From Roseiarcus sp963794155 (lineage in GTDB: Bacteria; Pseudomonadota; Alphaproteobacteria; Rhizobiales; Beijerinckiaceae), in contig CAWCCX010000018.1 of the NCBI GenBank assembly GCA_963794155.1, positions 124,001 to 188,000 on the forward strand: DNA of 64,000 nt. The letters are read 5' to 3'. The translations under genes and the position numbers were made by a program. The notes under the pieces were generated by a model, which had not been told where the DNA came from, did no database searches, and worked only from the letters and a program-made list of their open reading frames with translations. Numbering within the stretch: position 1 is the stretch's first letter; every line of letters starts with the position of its first letter. Positions 37,838-46,444 of this stretch are shown one piece after another.

Positions 37838-38088
37838 TCCCGTTTCTGTTTCCGCTCGGGTTCTTTGTCGCGGTCGTTCTCGTCTGGTTCTTCTTCCGCA
37901 GCGGCGGCTACAAGCGCCAGCCTCTCGACGCCCCGCCCGGGCGAGACTGGACTTTGACCGCCGAGCGCTTCCGTGATCCCCAATCAGGCGAGATGCTGGA
38001 AGTCTGGTACTGCCCGCGCACCGGCGAAAGCGCCTATGTGCGGCATCGGGGGGTGAGCGGGGTTCCACCTCGCAGCCCGTCCGGATGA
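37834..38088 (+). CDS. 84-residue membrane-anchored protein cotranslated with ybjQ
   Basis: This gene starts inside the ybjQ stop (ATGA). It has one N-terminal helix (IPFLFPLGFFVAVVLVWFFF) and a soluble tail with RDWTLTAERFRDPQSGEMLEVWYCPRTGE. The tail resembles small zinc-ribbon-like or signal-binding domains, with only one cysteine, so no zinc site is claimed. Function unknown. The coupling suggests a partner role for YbjQ. Confidence 0.6.
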   Translation: MIPFLFPLGFFVAVVLVWFFFRSGGYKRQPLDAPPGRDWTLTAERFRDPQSGEMLEVWYCPRTGESAYVRHRGVSGVPPRSPSG

Positions 38089-38113
38089 GACCGCAAGGCG
38101 GCTTGCGCGTCAC

Positions 38114-38129
38114 ATAAGTCTGTGCTTAT
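38114..38129. promoter_or_regulatory. ArsR operator ATAAG-N6-CTTAT
   Basis: The inverted repeat ATAAG-TCTGTG-CTTAT lies just upstream of the ArsR ATG (38138), a typical position for autorepression by an ArsR-family regulator. Confidence 0.55.
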
Positions 38130-38137
38130 CTGTCGCC

Positions 38138-38449
38138 ATGGAGAGCGAGATCTTCAAGGCGTTGGCCGATCCCACCCGCCGCAGCGTGTTCGAAAAGCTG
38201 GCGGTTGGCGGCATGAACGCGAGCGATCTCAGGCGCGGGATGACGATCAGCCAGCCGGCGATGTCGCAGCATCTCGCGGTCCTGCGCTCGGCGGGGCTCG
38301 TCCGCGAGCGGCGGGACGGGCGTTTCGTCAACTACGAAGTGAACCCGCAGGGGCTCGTCATGATCGGCCAGTGGCTGGCCCGCTATCGGGCGTACTGGCC
38401 GCGCCGCATCGACGATCTCAAGGCGTTGCTGAAGGACATGGATCAATGA
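38138..38449 (+). CDS. ArsR-family transcriptional regulator
   Basis: This 103-residue winged-helix repressor opens with EIFKALADPTRRSVFEKLAV and has the recognition region TISQPAMSQHLAVLRSAGLV, then RERRDGRFVNYEVNPQGL. No metal-binding CVC motif is seen, so it is of the small SdpR/AHSA1-linked type. Its TGA overlaps the ATG of the SRPBCC gene. An inverted repeat sits upstream of its start. Confidence 0.92.
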   Translation: MESEIFKALADPTRRSVFEKLAVGGMNASDLRRGMTISQPAMSQHLAVLRSAGLVRERRDGRFVNYEVNPQGLVMIGQWLARYRAYWPRRIDDLKALLKDMDQ

Positions 38450-38808
38450 CCGACATTGCGAGCGACTCGCCCCAGGAAGCCGAAGACGAAGCTGAAATCG
38501 GGCTTGAGGTCGAACTCGACGCCGAGCCGGAAAAGGTGTGGCGGGCAATCGCCATTGCCGCCTTTCGCGAGCGATGGCTGCCGCGGGCCGACCTTGCGGA
38601 GCCGGAGCCCATCGCGTCCGTTCCCGGGGTCGAGGTCCGGTACCGGATGCGGGAGGAAGACGCCCCGTTCCCCGAGAGCATAGTCACGTTCCGGATCGAG
38701 CCCGGACCTCAGGGCGGTACGCTGTTCCGGATCATCCATCGCATCGCGAGCGACGCCGGCCGGCGCGGCGCCAACGACAACCTTCGCCCCATGAGCCTCG
38801 CCGCCTGA
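38446..38808 (+). CDS. SRPBCC domain protein, ArsR-linked
   Basis: This 120-residue protein with an acidic N-terminus has the AHSA1-like opening VELDAEPEKVWRAIAIAAF and the C-terminal GGTLFRIIHRIASDAGRRG. It is translated from an ATGA overlap with the ArsR gene. Shorter than the 27771 homologue, so it may be a different subfamily. The pair likely responds to an unknown small molecule. Confidence 0.75.
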   Translation: MTDIASDSPQEAEDEAEIGLEVELDAEPEKVWRAIAIAAFRERWLPRADLAEPEPIASVPGVEVRYRMREEDAPFPESIVTFRIEPGPQGGTLFRIIHRIASDAGRRGANDNLRPMSLAA

Positions 38809-38832
38809 GAGGCGCGCTGCAAAAAGTGGAAT

Positions 38833-38962
38833 CGTCATTGCGAGGAGCAACGCGACGAAGCAATCCAGGGGAACGTATGGCGTCGCACATTCTCTGGATT
38901 GCTTCGCCATAGCCTGTCCGGAAGGACGGGCGTCCTTCGACGCCCTATCGCTCGCAATGACG
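38833..38962. repeat. Dispersed palindromic repeat, copy 3
   Basis: CGTCATTGCGAGGAGC at the left and CTCGCAATGACG at the right, with AGCAATCCAGGGGAACGTA identical to copy 2 near the left arm and a nested GGACG / CGTCC hairpin in the right half. It separates the SRPBCC gene from clpP. Confidence 0.85.
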
Positions 38963-39017
38963 GATTTGTAGCGGCTCCAAACCCCTCAGTCGCCAACCCT
39001 GGAAGGGAATTCGCGTC

Positions 39018-39653
39018 ATGCCCGACACGATGCAGCTCGTCCCGATGGTTCTCGAACAATCAAACCGCGGCGAGCGATCCTTCGACATCTACTCCCGCCT
39101 GCTTCGGGAGCGCATTGTCTTTCTCAGCGGCGAGGTCAACGACGAGATGGCGTCGCTAGTATGCGCGCAATTGCTCTTTCTCGAGGCCGAGAACCCGAAG
39201 AAGCCGATCGACCTTTATATCAACTCTTACGGCGGCGTCGTGACGAGCGGCCTCGCGATGTACGACACGATGCAATTCATCAAGGCGCCCGTTCGCACGC
39301 TCTGTGTCGGGACCGCCCGGTCGATGGGGTCGTTTCTCCTGATGGCGGGTGAGGCGGGCGAGCGGGCGGCGCTGCCCAACGCCAGCCTCCACGTCCATCA
39401 GCCGCTCGGCGGATTCCAGGGCCAGGCCTCCGACATCCTCATTCACGCCGAGGAGACCCTCCAGACCAAGCGCCGCATCACCCGCCTCTACGCCAAACAT
39501 TGCGGCCGAACTTACGAAGAGGTCGAGCGGACGTTGGACCGCGACCACTTCATGAATGCGGAAAGCGCCCGCGAATGGGGCCTGATCGACCGCGTCTTGT
39601 CGACCCGCGGCGAAGCGGAGCTCATGCTCAGCGGCCCCGCCCTGCCTCCATGA
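39018..39653 (+). CDS. clpP: ATP-dependent Clp protease proteolytic subunit
   Basis: ClpP forms the barrel protease partnered by ClpX/ClpA. At 211 residues it has the opening RSFDIYSRLLRERIVFLSG, the nucleophile serine in GTARSMGSFLLMAG, the histidine in LHVHQPLGGFQGQASDI, and the aspartate in RTLDRDHFMNAES. The active site is intact. The stop lies inside a copy of the 3' end of ribE, so its final codons were probably changed by that event. No clpX or lon gene follows, so this may be a second clpP. Confidence 0.93.
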   Translation: MPDTMQLVPMVLEQSNRGERSFDIYSRLLRERIVFLSGEVNDEMASLVCAQLLFLEAENPKKPIDLYINSYGGVVTSGLAMYDTMQFIKAPVRTLCVGTARSMGSFLLMAGEAGERAALPNASLHVHQPLGGFQGQASDILIHAEETLQTKRRITRLYAKHCGRTYEEVERTLDRDHFMNAESAREWGLIDRVLSTRGEAELMLSGPALPP

Positions 39654-39657
39654 GCCG

Positions 39658-39717
39658 CTAAGCGACGGAGCGGGCCATCCGGTCGACTTCGATGTTGACC
39701 TTGTCGCCCGCCTCTCC
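39658..39717 (-). pseudogene. Duplicated 3' fragment of ribE
   Basis: On the minus strand, 19 codons read GEAGDKVNIEVDRMARSVA and then stop, matching the end of the intact riboflavin synthase gene, KAGDKVNIEVDQMARYA. The DNA match covers 39636-39712 against 45101-45174, with a run of about 32 identical bases. The 5' end is missing. It lies between clpP and the transporter block, in the same orientation as ribE. Confidence 0.8.
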
Positions 39718-39832
39718 TCGCGGAAAATAATGATCCATGGAATATAAATCCCTCAGGGCACGATCCCACGCCGGGCGCAGGTATAAGAAGCCAGGTGCGT
39801 GAAACTCCTCTATCTCCGCCCTGCTCGCCCAT

Positions 39833-40531
39833 CTAAACGCCCAGATAGCGCTGCATGAGGTCGGGCTGGGCCTTGAGTTCGGCGGCCGGTCCCTCATGGG
39901 CGATGTGACCGTTGTTGATGATGTAGACGCGCTTCGCCAGCGCCAGCGTCGCGGCTAGATTCTGCTCGACCAGCACGATGGTCTGTCCGGCCTCGGTCAG
40001 CTCGCGGCAGACGTGCATGAGATCCTGGACGATCACCGGAGCAAGCCCCTCGAAGGGCTCGTCAAGCAGGATGATCTTCGGAGCGCGGACCAGCGCGCGC
40101 GCAATCGCGAGCATCTGTTGCTCGCCGCCGGAAAGGTCAGTGCCGCGGCTGGCTCGCCGCTCCTTGAGCGCGGGAAACATCTCGTAGAGGCGGCCGAGCG
40201 GCCATTTGCTCTCGGCGGTGAGCCCCGCCAGGACGATGTTCTCCTCGACGCTCAGGCTGCCGAAGATGCGCCGCTCCTCGTGCACGAGCTGCATGCCGAG
40301 GCGGGCGATGCTGTGGGCCTTGCGGCCGACGAGCTCGACGCCCTCGAGCTTGACGCTGCCGGCGCGGGGCGTGACGACGCCCATCAGACTCTTCAGCGTC
40401 GTGCTCTTGCCTGCCCCGTTTCGGCCAAGAAGCGCGACCGTCTCGTGCATCTCGACGCGTAACGAGACGTCGAACAGAATGTGGCTCTCGCGGTAGTAGC
40501 TGTTCAGTCCCGTAACCTCGAGCAGGCTCAC
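39833..40531 (-). CDS. livF: LivF-type ABC transporter ATP-binding protein
   Basis: The second ATPase of a branched-chain amino acid/amide-type importer, 232 residues. The Walker A is LLGRNGAGKSTTLKSLMG, the signature LSGGEQQMLAIARAL, and the Walker B IILLDEPFEGLAP. The LivF-specific SYYRESHILFDVSL opening is present. Starts with GTG in a GTGA overlap with the upstream fused gene. It is the last gene of a four-gene operon (livK-livH-livMG-livF). Confidence 0.94.
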   Translation of the reverse strand: MSLLEVTGLNSYYRESHILFDVSLRVEMHETVALLGRNGAGKSTTLKSLMGVVTPRAGSVKLEGVELVGRKAHSIARLGMQLVHEERRIFGSLSVEENIVLAGLTAESKWPLGRLYEMFPALKERRASRGTDLSGGEQQMLAIARALVRAPKIILLDEPFEGLAPVIVQDLMHVCRELTEAGQTIVLVEQNLAATLALAKRVYIINNGHIAHEGPAAELKAQPDLMQRYLGV

Positions 40532-42360
40532 GCCGCCACTCCCTGGACGCCGCCGAGATAGGCTTCCTGCACCTTGGGATTGGTCCTGATTTCGTCAGGG
40601 GCGCCCTCGACCAGCACGCGGCCTTCCTGCAACACCGTGACTTTCTCGACGAGTTCGAAGAGCGAGTCCATGTCATGGTCGATGATGATCATCGTCCGGC
40701 CGCGGGCGATCGACTTGAGCAGAGCGACGGTCTCGAGCCGCTCTCGCGGGCTCATGCCGGCAAGCGGCTCGTCGAGCAGAAGCAGGCTCGGCGAGGTCGC
40801 GAGCGCAAGCCCGATCTCCAGCCGCCGCTTCTCGCCATAGGCGAGCTCCGACACCAACGTGTCGGGCCGCTCAGTCAGATTGACGAGCGCCAGCGCGTGT
40901 TCGACCTGTTCCTCGAGGCCGCGAATGCTTCGCAGGCTCTTGAACAGGTCGAGCCTGAACTTGCCACGAATCTCGCCGAGCGCGGCGATCGTCAGATTCT
41001 GCCTGACCGTCAGCCGCTCGAAAAGCTGATTGATCTGGTAGCTTTTGGTGAGCCCAAGCTGGCAGACGTCGGTGACGCTCTTGCCGGTGATGTCGCGGCC
41101 CTCGAACACGATCTTCCCTGACGTCGGCTGGATTTCGCAGGTCAGCATCTTGAAGAAGGTGCTCTTGCCCGCTCCGTTCGGCCCGATGATGCCGCGCAAT
41201 TCCCCGTGATTGACGACAAAGTCGATGTCGCTGTTGGCGGTGAGGCCGCCGTAGCGCCTGGTCAGGCTCATCGTCTGCAGGATGGGTCCGGACGCGAGGT
41301 CGGTCGGTCGGCGCCGCGGCGGTATGGCGGCTGGGGCGGCCGCCGCCGGTCCGGCTCCTGTCGTCGCCGCCGATTTTTCGGCGGCCTTGCGCCCCGCCGC
41401 AAGCCCATAAAGGTCGACGATGGCGCCAACGATGCCGCGTCTCAGGAAGCAGACGAGAAGGACGAATACAATGCCGAGCACGAGTTTCCAGGTCGCCCCA
41501 AGATGCAGCGTATTCTGAAAGAAATCGCTGAGGTAGAGCCAGACTGTTGCGCCGACCAGCGGCCCGAACAACGTGCCCGCGCCGCCGATCGCGGTTTGCA
41601 TAACGAGCTGGCCGGAGGTGTCGAACATAAAGGCGTCCGGCGGCATGAACCCCTGCATGACGCCGAGGAGGCCGCCGGCGAAACCGGCGTAGGCCGCCGC
41701 GACGACGAAGGCGGTCAGCTTGTAGCCGTGAATATTGTGGCCGAGCGCCGCCGCGCGCAGCGGGTTGTCGCGCAACGCGCTGAGGATCGCCCCGACCGGC
41801 GAGCGCACGATGCGCAGCGCGATGACGAGCCCGACGAAGTACCAGAACGCCAGAAAGATATACATCGACCAGTCGCTGTCGAAATGCAGCGTGGTGAAAC
41901 CGAGATAGACGCTCGGCGTCGGCACGCCGGGGAGGCCGTTCTCGCCGCCGGTGTAGTCCGACAAAGGATTGAACTCGACGAAGAAGAACACTTCCGCGAT
42001 CGCGACCGTGATCATCGCGAAATAGATGCCCGTGCGCCTCAACGCGATCAAACCGACGAGATAGCCGACGACGCCCGCGACCAGAGCGCCGATGACGATC
42101 GATAGAAGCACGTAGGGGAAGTTGAGCTGGGTGAGCAGATAGGCGGCGAACATGCCGCCCGTGCCGAAGAAGGCCGACTGACCGAACGACAAGAGACCGG
42201 CGTAGCCGAACAGGAGGTCGAAGCCCAGTCCAAAAAGACCCCAAATAAGAATGCGGTTGATTGTGGTTGGCGAGAAGCCCAGATGCGGCAGGACGAATGG
42301 CGCGACGAGCAGGGCGAGCGCCGCGAACGCCTCGACGCGCAGGGGATGTTTCGCGTTCAC
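40528..42360 (-). CDS. Fused LivM permease and LivG ATPase
   Basis: One 610-residue protein joins the LivM-type permease (residues 1-335, about nine helices, motif GYAGLLSFGQSAFFG) to a LivG-type ATPase (from about residue 365) through a proline/alanine-rich linker. The ATPase has Walker A IIGPNGAGKSTFFKMLTC, signature ELAYGEKRRLEIGLAL (a variant of LSGGQ usual in LivG), and Walker B LLLLDEPLAGMSP. Such fusions keep the permease and ATPase stoichiometry. The substrate is not determined by sequence; branched-chain amino acids, urea or amides are possible. It starts at GTG overlapping the livH stop. Confidence 0.92.
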   Translation of the reverse strand: MNAKHPLRVEAFAALALLVAPFVLPHLGFSPTTINRILIWGLFGLGFDLLFGYAGLLSFGQSAFFGTGGMFAAYLLTQLNFPYVLLSIVIGALVAGVVGYLVGLIALRRTGIYFAMITVAIAEVFFFVEFNPLSDYTGGENGLPGVPTPSVYLGFTTLHFDSDWSMYIFLAFWYFVGLVIALRIVRSPVGAILSALRDNPLRAAALGHNIHGYKLTAFVVAAAYAGFAGGLLGVMQGFMPPDAFMFDTSGQLVMQTAIGGAGTLFGPLVGATVWLYLSDFFQNTLHLGATWKLVLGIVFVLLVCFLRRGIVGAIVDLYGLAAGRKAAEKSAATTGAGPAAAAPAAIPPRRRPTDLASGPILQTMSLTRRYGGLTANSDIDFVVNHGELRGIIGPNGAGKSTFFKMLTCEIQPTSGKIVFEGRDITGKSVTDVCQLGLTKSYQINQLFERLTVRQNLTIAALGEIRGKFRLDLFKSLRSIRGLEEQVEHALALVNLTERPDTLVSELAYGEKRRLEIGLALATSPSLLLLDEPLAGMSPRERLETVALLKSIARGRTMIIIDHDMDSLFELVEKVTVLQEGRVLVEGAPDEIRTNPKVQEAYLGGVQGVAA

Positions 42361-43232
42361 TCGCGGCCCGCCGCGCCGAGAAGCCCGTAGGGGCGGAGCA
42401 CAAGCACCAGCGTCATCGCGACGAAGAGCATGACGTAGGCGTAGCCAGGATTGAACATCGAGGTCAGGCTGATGATCTCCCCGGCCAGCAGGCCGCCAAG
42501 CACCGCGCCCGGAAACGACCCGACTCCACCGATGACGACAACGACAAAAGTCTGCACAAGAATGGATTCGCCGACATCGGGCGAAATCGAGACGACCGGA
42601 GCATTGATGATGCCGGCGAAGCCGGCCGCCATGGCGCCGATGCCGAACACCAGCATGAACACCTTGTAGACGTCGATCCCAAGCGAATCGACCATCACCG
42701 AATCCTCAATTCCCGCCCGCACGATCATGCCGATGCGCGAGCGATAGAGGACGAAATAGAGCGCGAGCAGCGCCGCCGACACGATTGCAAGCAGCGCCAG
42801 ACGATAAGTCGGATAGACCATGAAACCGAGCGGCGTGATCCCGGTCAGCAGCGTCGGCGGCGGAACCGTCTTCGACAGGCTGCCGAAGAAGAAGCGCACC
42901 GCCTCCACGAACACGATGCCAAGTCCGAAGGTGACGAGAAGCTGGTCCTCGTTCGGGCGCGAGTAGAACGAGCGGATGATCAGCCGTTCGGTCAGCACCC
43001 CGACCACCATCACGAACAGCGAGCCGGCGATGACGGCGACGATGAAGGACCCCGAATAGGTATAGGCGACCCAGCCGGCGTAGCCGCCGAGCATGAACAT
43101 CGCGCCATGCGCGAGGTTGAGGACGCCGAGCATGCCATAGATGATCGTCAGGCCGGAGGCGATCAGCGCCAGAAGCGCGCCGAGCACCAGCCCGTTGAAA
43201 CATTGCGATATGAAATTATCCCAGTTGACCAC
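42357..43232 (-). CDS. livH: LivH-type permease
   Basis: This 291-residue permease has about eight helices and the LivH signature ASGLTIIYGMLGVLNLAHGA near residue 25. It pairs with the fused LivM. The end overlaps the start of the fused gene. About 200 bases separate it from the binding-protein gene upstream. Confidence 0.93.
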   Translation of the reverse strand: MVNWDNFISQCFNGLVLGALLALIASGLTIIYGMLGVLNLAHGAMFMLGGYAGWVAYTYSGSFIVAVIAGSLFVMVVGVLTERLIIRSFYSRPNEDQLLVTFGLGIVFVEAVRFFFGSLSKTVPPPTLLTGITPLGFMVYPTYRLALLAIVSAALLALYFVLYRSRIGMIVRAGIEDSVMVDSLGIDVYKVFMLVFGIGAMAAGFAGIINAPVVSISPDVGESILVQTFVVVVIGGVGSFPGAVLGGLLAGEIISLTSMFNPGYAYVMLFVAMTLVLVLRPYGLLGAAGRE

Positions 43233-43391
43233 GCCTTCGTCCGCCCCCAGGCCGATGAACCGCCCGTGCCGTAGCCGCCATGTCCGAGATCATGACAGGC
43301 AATCCACCGGATTGGGAGTGTCTAGCGATCGGGCCCAATGATGCAACAAGCCGCCGCTTATCCGGACCCGACCGGCGTTGGAATGAAACAT

Positions 43392-43418
43392 CCTCTCCGC
43401 GCTTCGGGCGCGGAGAGG
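43392..43418 (-). terminator. Hairpin just after the binding-protein gene
   Basis: CCTCTCCGCGC pairs with GCGCGGAGAGG across a 5-base loop, 13-39 bases past the livK stop on the minus strand. No T-run follows, so it is more likely an mRNA-stabilising or partial stop that keeps the binding-protein transcript abundant than a full terminator. Confidence 0.55.
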
Positions 43419-43430
43419 GATTGGCGCTTG

Positions 43431-44810
43431 TCAGGTGTAATCGCCAAGCTTGCAGCCGAAGGCGTCCGGCTTTTGCATCAGCGGTTCGCCCGGCACCACT
43501 TCGAGCACCTCCCAGAAGTCCTCGGGGTTCTTCATGTCCTTCGGCGCCTTGCCGCGGACGATGATGACCGGGCGGATCAACTGATGGTCCTCGGGGCGGA
43601 AGCGCACATCGCCGACAAATGACGGGAACGTCTCGCCCTTCTCGTACTGCTTGATGACGTCCGGCGGGTAGAAGGAACCCGCCTCGGAGGCCATGCGCGC
43701 CCAGATTGCGAACTGCATGTAGGCGTTCTCGGCGCCCCATTCCGGCCGGTAGCCGTATTTCTTCTGGAAGGCGTCGACGAACATCTTGGCCAGCGGGTAT
43801 TTGTCCTCGAGCGTCCACCAGAAATCGGTGGCTGCGAAAACGCCCTCGGTGAGCTCCGGACCGACTTCCTTGGCGAGGAAGGGGATCTGATAGGGGATCA
43901 CCATATTCATCTTTGGAGTCAGGCCGAACTGTTTGGCCTGCTGCACCGACAGCACGGCGTCCCGTCCCCAGTTCACGTTGATGATGAATTCGGCGCCGGA
44001 ATTGGCGATGTTGGTGAGGTACTGGCTGAAATCCTGCGTGCCGAGCGGCGACACCTGGTTCGTCACCATGGTCCAGCCGCCCTCGGAGCCCAGATAGTCG
44101 TTCACCGACTTCGTCACCGTGTGGCCGTAGGTGTAGTCCGGCGTCATGAACGCCGCCTTCTTGCCCTTGCCGAAATTCTTCACCAGCACCGGGCCGATCG
44201 CGTTGGCTGCGGTCTCGCCATAGAAACACTGGCGGAAGGAGTAGCGCGTGCAGTCCTTGCCGGTCGTGTCGTTGGAGCCTGAGATGGCGACGAGATAAAG
44301 GATCTTCTCGCGCTCCGCGAATTTGTTCAGCGCCACGGCGACCGCCGACGAGGTCGACCCGGTCAAGGCGATGATCTTGTTGTCGTTGATGAAGACCTGT
44401 TGTTCCTGCACCGCTTCGTTCGGCTTGGCCGCCGAGTCGGCGACGACGAGCGCCACCTGCTTGCCGAGCACGCCCTTGGTCAACTTCGGCGCGATCTGCT
44501 TGATCAGGTCATTGCCCTCGTTGAGATGCTCGACGGCAAGCTGCATGCCTTTGAGCTCATCTTCGCCCTGCACGGCATAGGCGCCCGTACGCGGCACCGT
44601 AGCTCCGATCGTGACCGTGTCGCCCTGCGAGCCGGCCGGCCAAGTGCCGAGCGGCGGCTTGTCATCCGCGTACGCCCTGCCAATTTGGCCCACGAGACCG
44701 GGAATCAGGCTTGCGCCGGCGACGCCTCCGCCGAGCTGCAGCATCAGGCGGCGCGAAAAGCCGCCCGCCGCGTTACTTCCGAATTTCAAATGCGCCAAGT
44801 TTTCCTCCAT
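43431..44810 (-). CDS. Periplasmic substrate-binding protein, Liv/Urt type
   Basis: This 459-residue solute-binding protein opens with a twin-arginine-type leader (FSRRLMLQLGGGVAGASLIPG) and is of type-1 periplasmic fold (TVTIGATVPRTGAYAVQGED, GTQDFSQYLTNIANSGAEF). The substrate would be an amino acid, urea or an amide; the residue pattern does not decide. It lies first in the operon livK-livH-livMG-livF and is separated by a hairpin. About 280 bases between its start and ribE hold no gene. Confidence 0.92.
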   Translation of the reverse strand: MEENLAHLKFGSNAAGGFSRRLMLQLGGGVAGASLIPGLVGQIGRAYADDKPPLGTWPAGSQGDTVTIGATVPRTGAYAVQGEDELKGMQLAVEHLNEGNDLIKQIAPKLTKGVLGKQVALVVADSAAKPNEAVQEQQVFINDNKIIALTGSTSSAVAVALNKFAEREKILYLVAISGSNDTTGKDCTRYSFRQCFYGETAANAIGPVLVKNFGKGKKAAFMTPDYTYGHTVTKSVNDYLGSEGGWTMVTNQVSPLGTQDFSQYLTNIANSGAEFIINVNWGRDAVLSVQQAKQFGLTPKMNMVIPYQIPFLAKEVGPELTEGVFAATDFWWTLEDKYPLAKMFVDAFQKKYGYRPEWGAENAYMQFAIWARMASEAGSFYPPDVIKQYEKGETFPSFVGDVRFRPEDHQLIRPVIIVRGKAPKDMKNPEDFWEVLEVVPGEPLMQKPDAFGCKLGDYT

Positions 44811-45089
44811 GGGTTTAGGCTCTGGGCAGGATCTCGATCCTGACCGCGCCCGCTCCCCCCTTCCTCTGCCCGACGCCGGCTCCTCGGGGCGTTTTCAGCC
44901 CGAGGCGGCCGGACGATCGACATGCCAGTTAGGTCGATAGACGACGGTGTCGTCAATGCGACTTTCGTTCGCCAACTCTCGCCGCTCCCGGCGCCCCAGC
45001 GTCAACTCCCGCGGCTCGATTGTCGGCGACGAACGTCTCCTCAAGGTCGAAACCGGAGCAGTCTGATCGAGTTTCGACCTACGGAGCGC

Positions 45090-45704
45090 TCATTCCTCTC
45101 CCCGCCCCGCCTCCATGAGCCGCGCGGCGTAGCGAGCCATCTGGTCGACTTCGATGTTGACCTTGTCGCCCGCCTTGCGCTCGCCCCAGGTCGTCACTTT
45201 CAGCGTGTGCGGGATCAGCAGCACTTCGAACGCATCGCCCTCGACCGCGTTCATCGTGAGCGACGTCCCGTCGAGCGCAACCGAGCCCTTGACGGCGATG
45301 AACTTCGCCAGATCCTTCGGCGCGCGGAAGCGGAAATGCGCCATCCCGTCGAAATCGCGCCGCGCGAGGATCTCGGCGATCCCGTCGACATGGCCGCTGA
45401 CCATATGCCCGCCGAGCTCGTCGCCCACTCGCAGCGGCCGCTCGAGGTTGACGCGTCCCCCTGCCCGCCATCGCCCGAGCGTCGTGACCGCAAGCGTCTC
45501 GGCGCCGACGTCGTAGGCGATCGCCGAGCCGAGCCCGCGCGGCTCGACCTCGACGACGGTCAGGCACGCCCCGGAATTGGCGATCGACGCGCCGACGGGA
45601 ATCGACTTGGCCGCATAGGCGCTCGCGATCCGGAGCCGACTGCGCTCGCCATTTGGCGTCATTTCAATGATTTCTCCGACGTCGCTGATAATTCCCGTGA
45701 ACAT
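45090..45704 (-). CDS. ribE: Riboflavin synthase, alpha subunit
   Basis: This enzyme dismutates two molecules of 6,7-dimethyl-8-ribityllumazine to riboflavin. At 204 residues it has both lumazine-binding repeats: MFTGIISDVGEIIEM at the N-terminus, and GHMVSGHVDGIAEIL near residue 95. The start at 45704 is the usual one; the open frame extends 14 codons upstream. It is separated from ribD by an unrelated gene on the opposite strand, and the following ribH/nusB of other genomes is replaced by the transporter operon. Confidence 0.94.
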   Translation of the reverse strand: MFTGIISDVGEIIEMTPNGERSRLRIASAYAAKSIPVGASIANSGACLTVVEVEPRGLGSAIAYDVGAETLAVTTLGRWRAGGRVNLERPLRVGDELGGHMVSGHVDGIAEILARRDFDGMAHFRFRAPKDLAKFIAVKGSVALDGTSLTMNAVEGDAFEVLLIPHTLKVTTWGERKAGDKVNIEVDQMARYAARLMEAGRGEE

Positions 45705-45834
45705 CCGAAGCCCTCGTCGGCCCACCTTTTCGTGAGCCCTCAGCACTGCGCCCGTCGTCGCGCCGCATGTTATTCCGGCGGGGCCGATGATATGATAGAA
45801 TTATGTCAGGCCACAGAAAAGCTACATTCAGGTC

Positions 45835-46422
45835 ATGGTCGATCGAGCTGCTCACACTTCCTTTCGCGAACGGCTCGATCCGCGCTCAAAACTGTATTGG
45901 CTGGACATTGACGTAACATTCAATGACATATTTCGTCAGCAACGACTGACGTCCAGCCAGCCCATCGTTCGTCTCCCGCCGTCATCCTCGCAATATTCCA
46001 TTCTCAACGGCGTCGGGACGGTTGCGAACGCCCTTTCCGTCGGCGACAGGGCGAAGACTTTCGACCGCTTCGCCGTCGATGTCGCGGCGTTTACCCAAAT
46101 TGACGAGAATGTCTCGCCTTCTGATCTTCACCGGTCAGCCAGGATGATTTGGAATGAAGTGGATGTTCGCTCGCCGCGACTGCAGATCTACGTTCAGACC
46201 AAAATGCTGCGACATTTGGTCGAGCTGTACGTGACGAAACGGATTAATACGATCATCATGTCGATGAAAATTGCGATTGTACGACAGATAATCGCCGACA
46301 CTGGCGCGGACTCTGAACTCTTACCCGTCCTTGACAAAGACGGGCGTCTTTATTTCCGGCGGACTCAATGCGAACTCTTGTCGGTGCAAGCTTACCTGGT
46401 CCGTGACGGCGCCTGGAGGTAG
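45835..46422 (+). CDS. Unrecognised 195-residue protein between ribE and ribD
   Basis: A complete gene read against both ribE and ribD, with lower GC and codon use unlike its neighbours. The peptide opens MVDRAAHTSFRERLDPRSKL and has a helical central segment (LQIYVQTKMLRHLVELYVTK, then RINTIIMSMKIAIVRQIIAD) followed by a glycine-containing strand region. I recognise no family. A vague similarity of the C-terminal half to acyl-homoserine-lactone-synthase or GNAT folds is only a guess and lacks the conserved residues. No transmembrane segment is predicted. It splits what should be a continuous rib operon. Confidence 0.7.
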   Translation: MVDRAAHTSFRERLDPRSKLYWLDIDVTFNDIFRQQRLTSSQPIVRLPPSSSQYSILNGVGTVANALSVGDRAKTFDRFAVDVAAFTQIDENVSPSDLHRSARMIWNEVDVRSPRLQIYVQTKMLRHLVELYVTKRINTIIMSMKIAIVRQIIADTGADSELLPVLDKDGRLYFRRTQCELLSVQAYLVRDGAWR

Positions 46423-46444
46423 CCGCGAAAGCGCCATAGCCCGA

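Noticed and set aside
45705..45834. FMN riboswitch upstream of ribE
   Set aside because: The 130-base gap lacks the conserved RFN-element segments that I could recognise.
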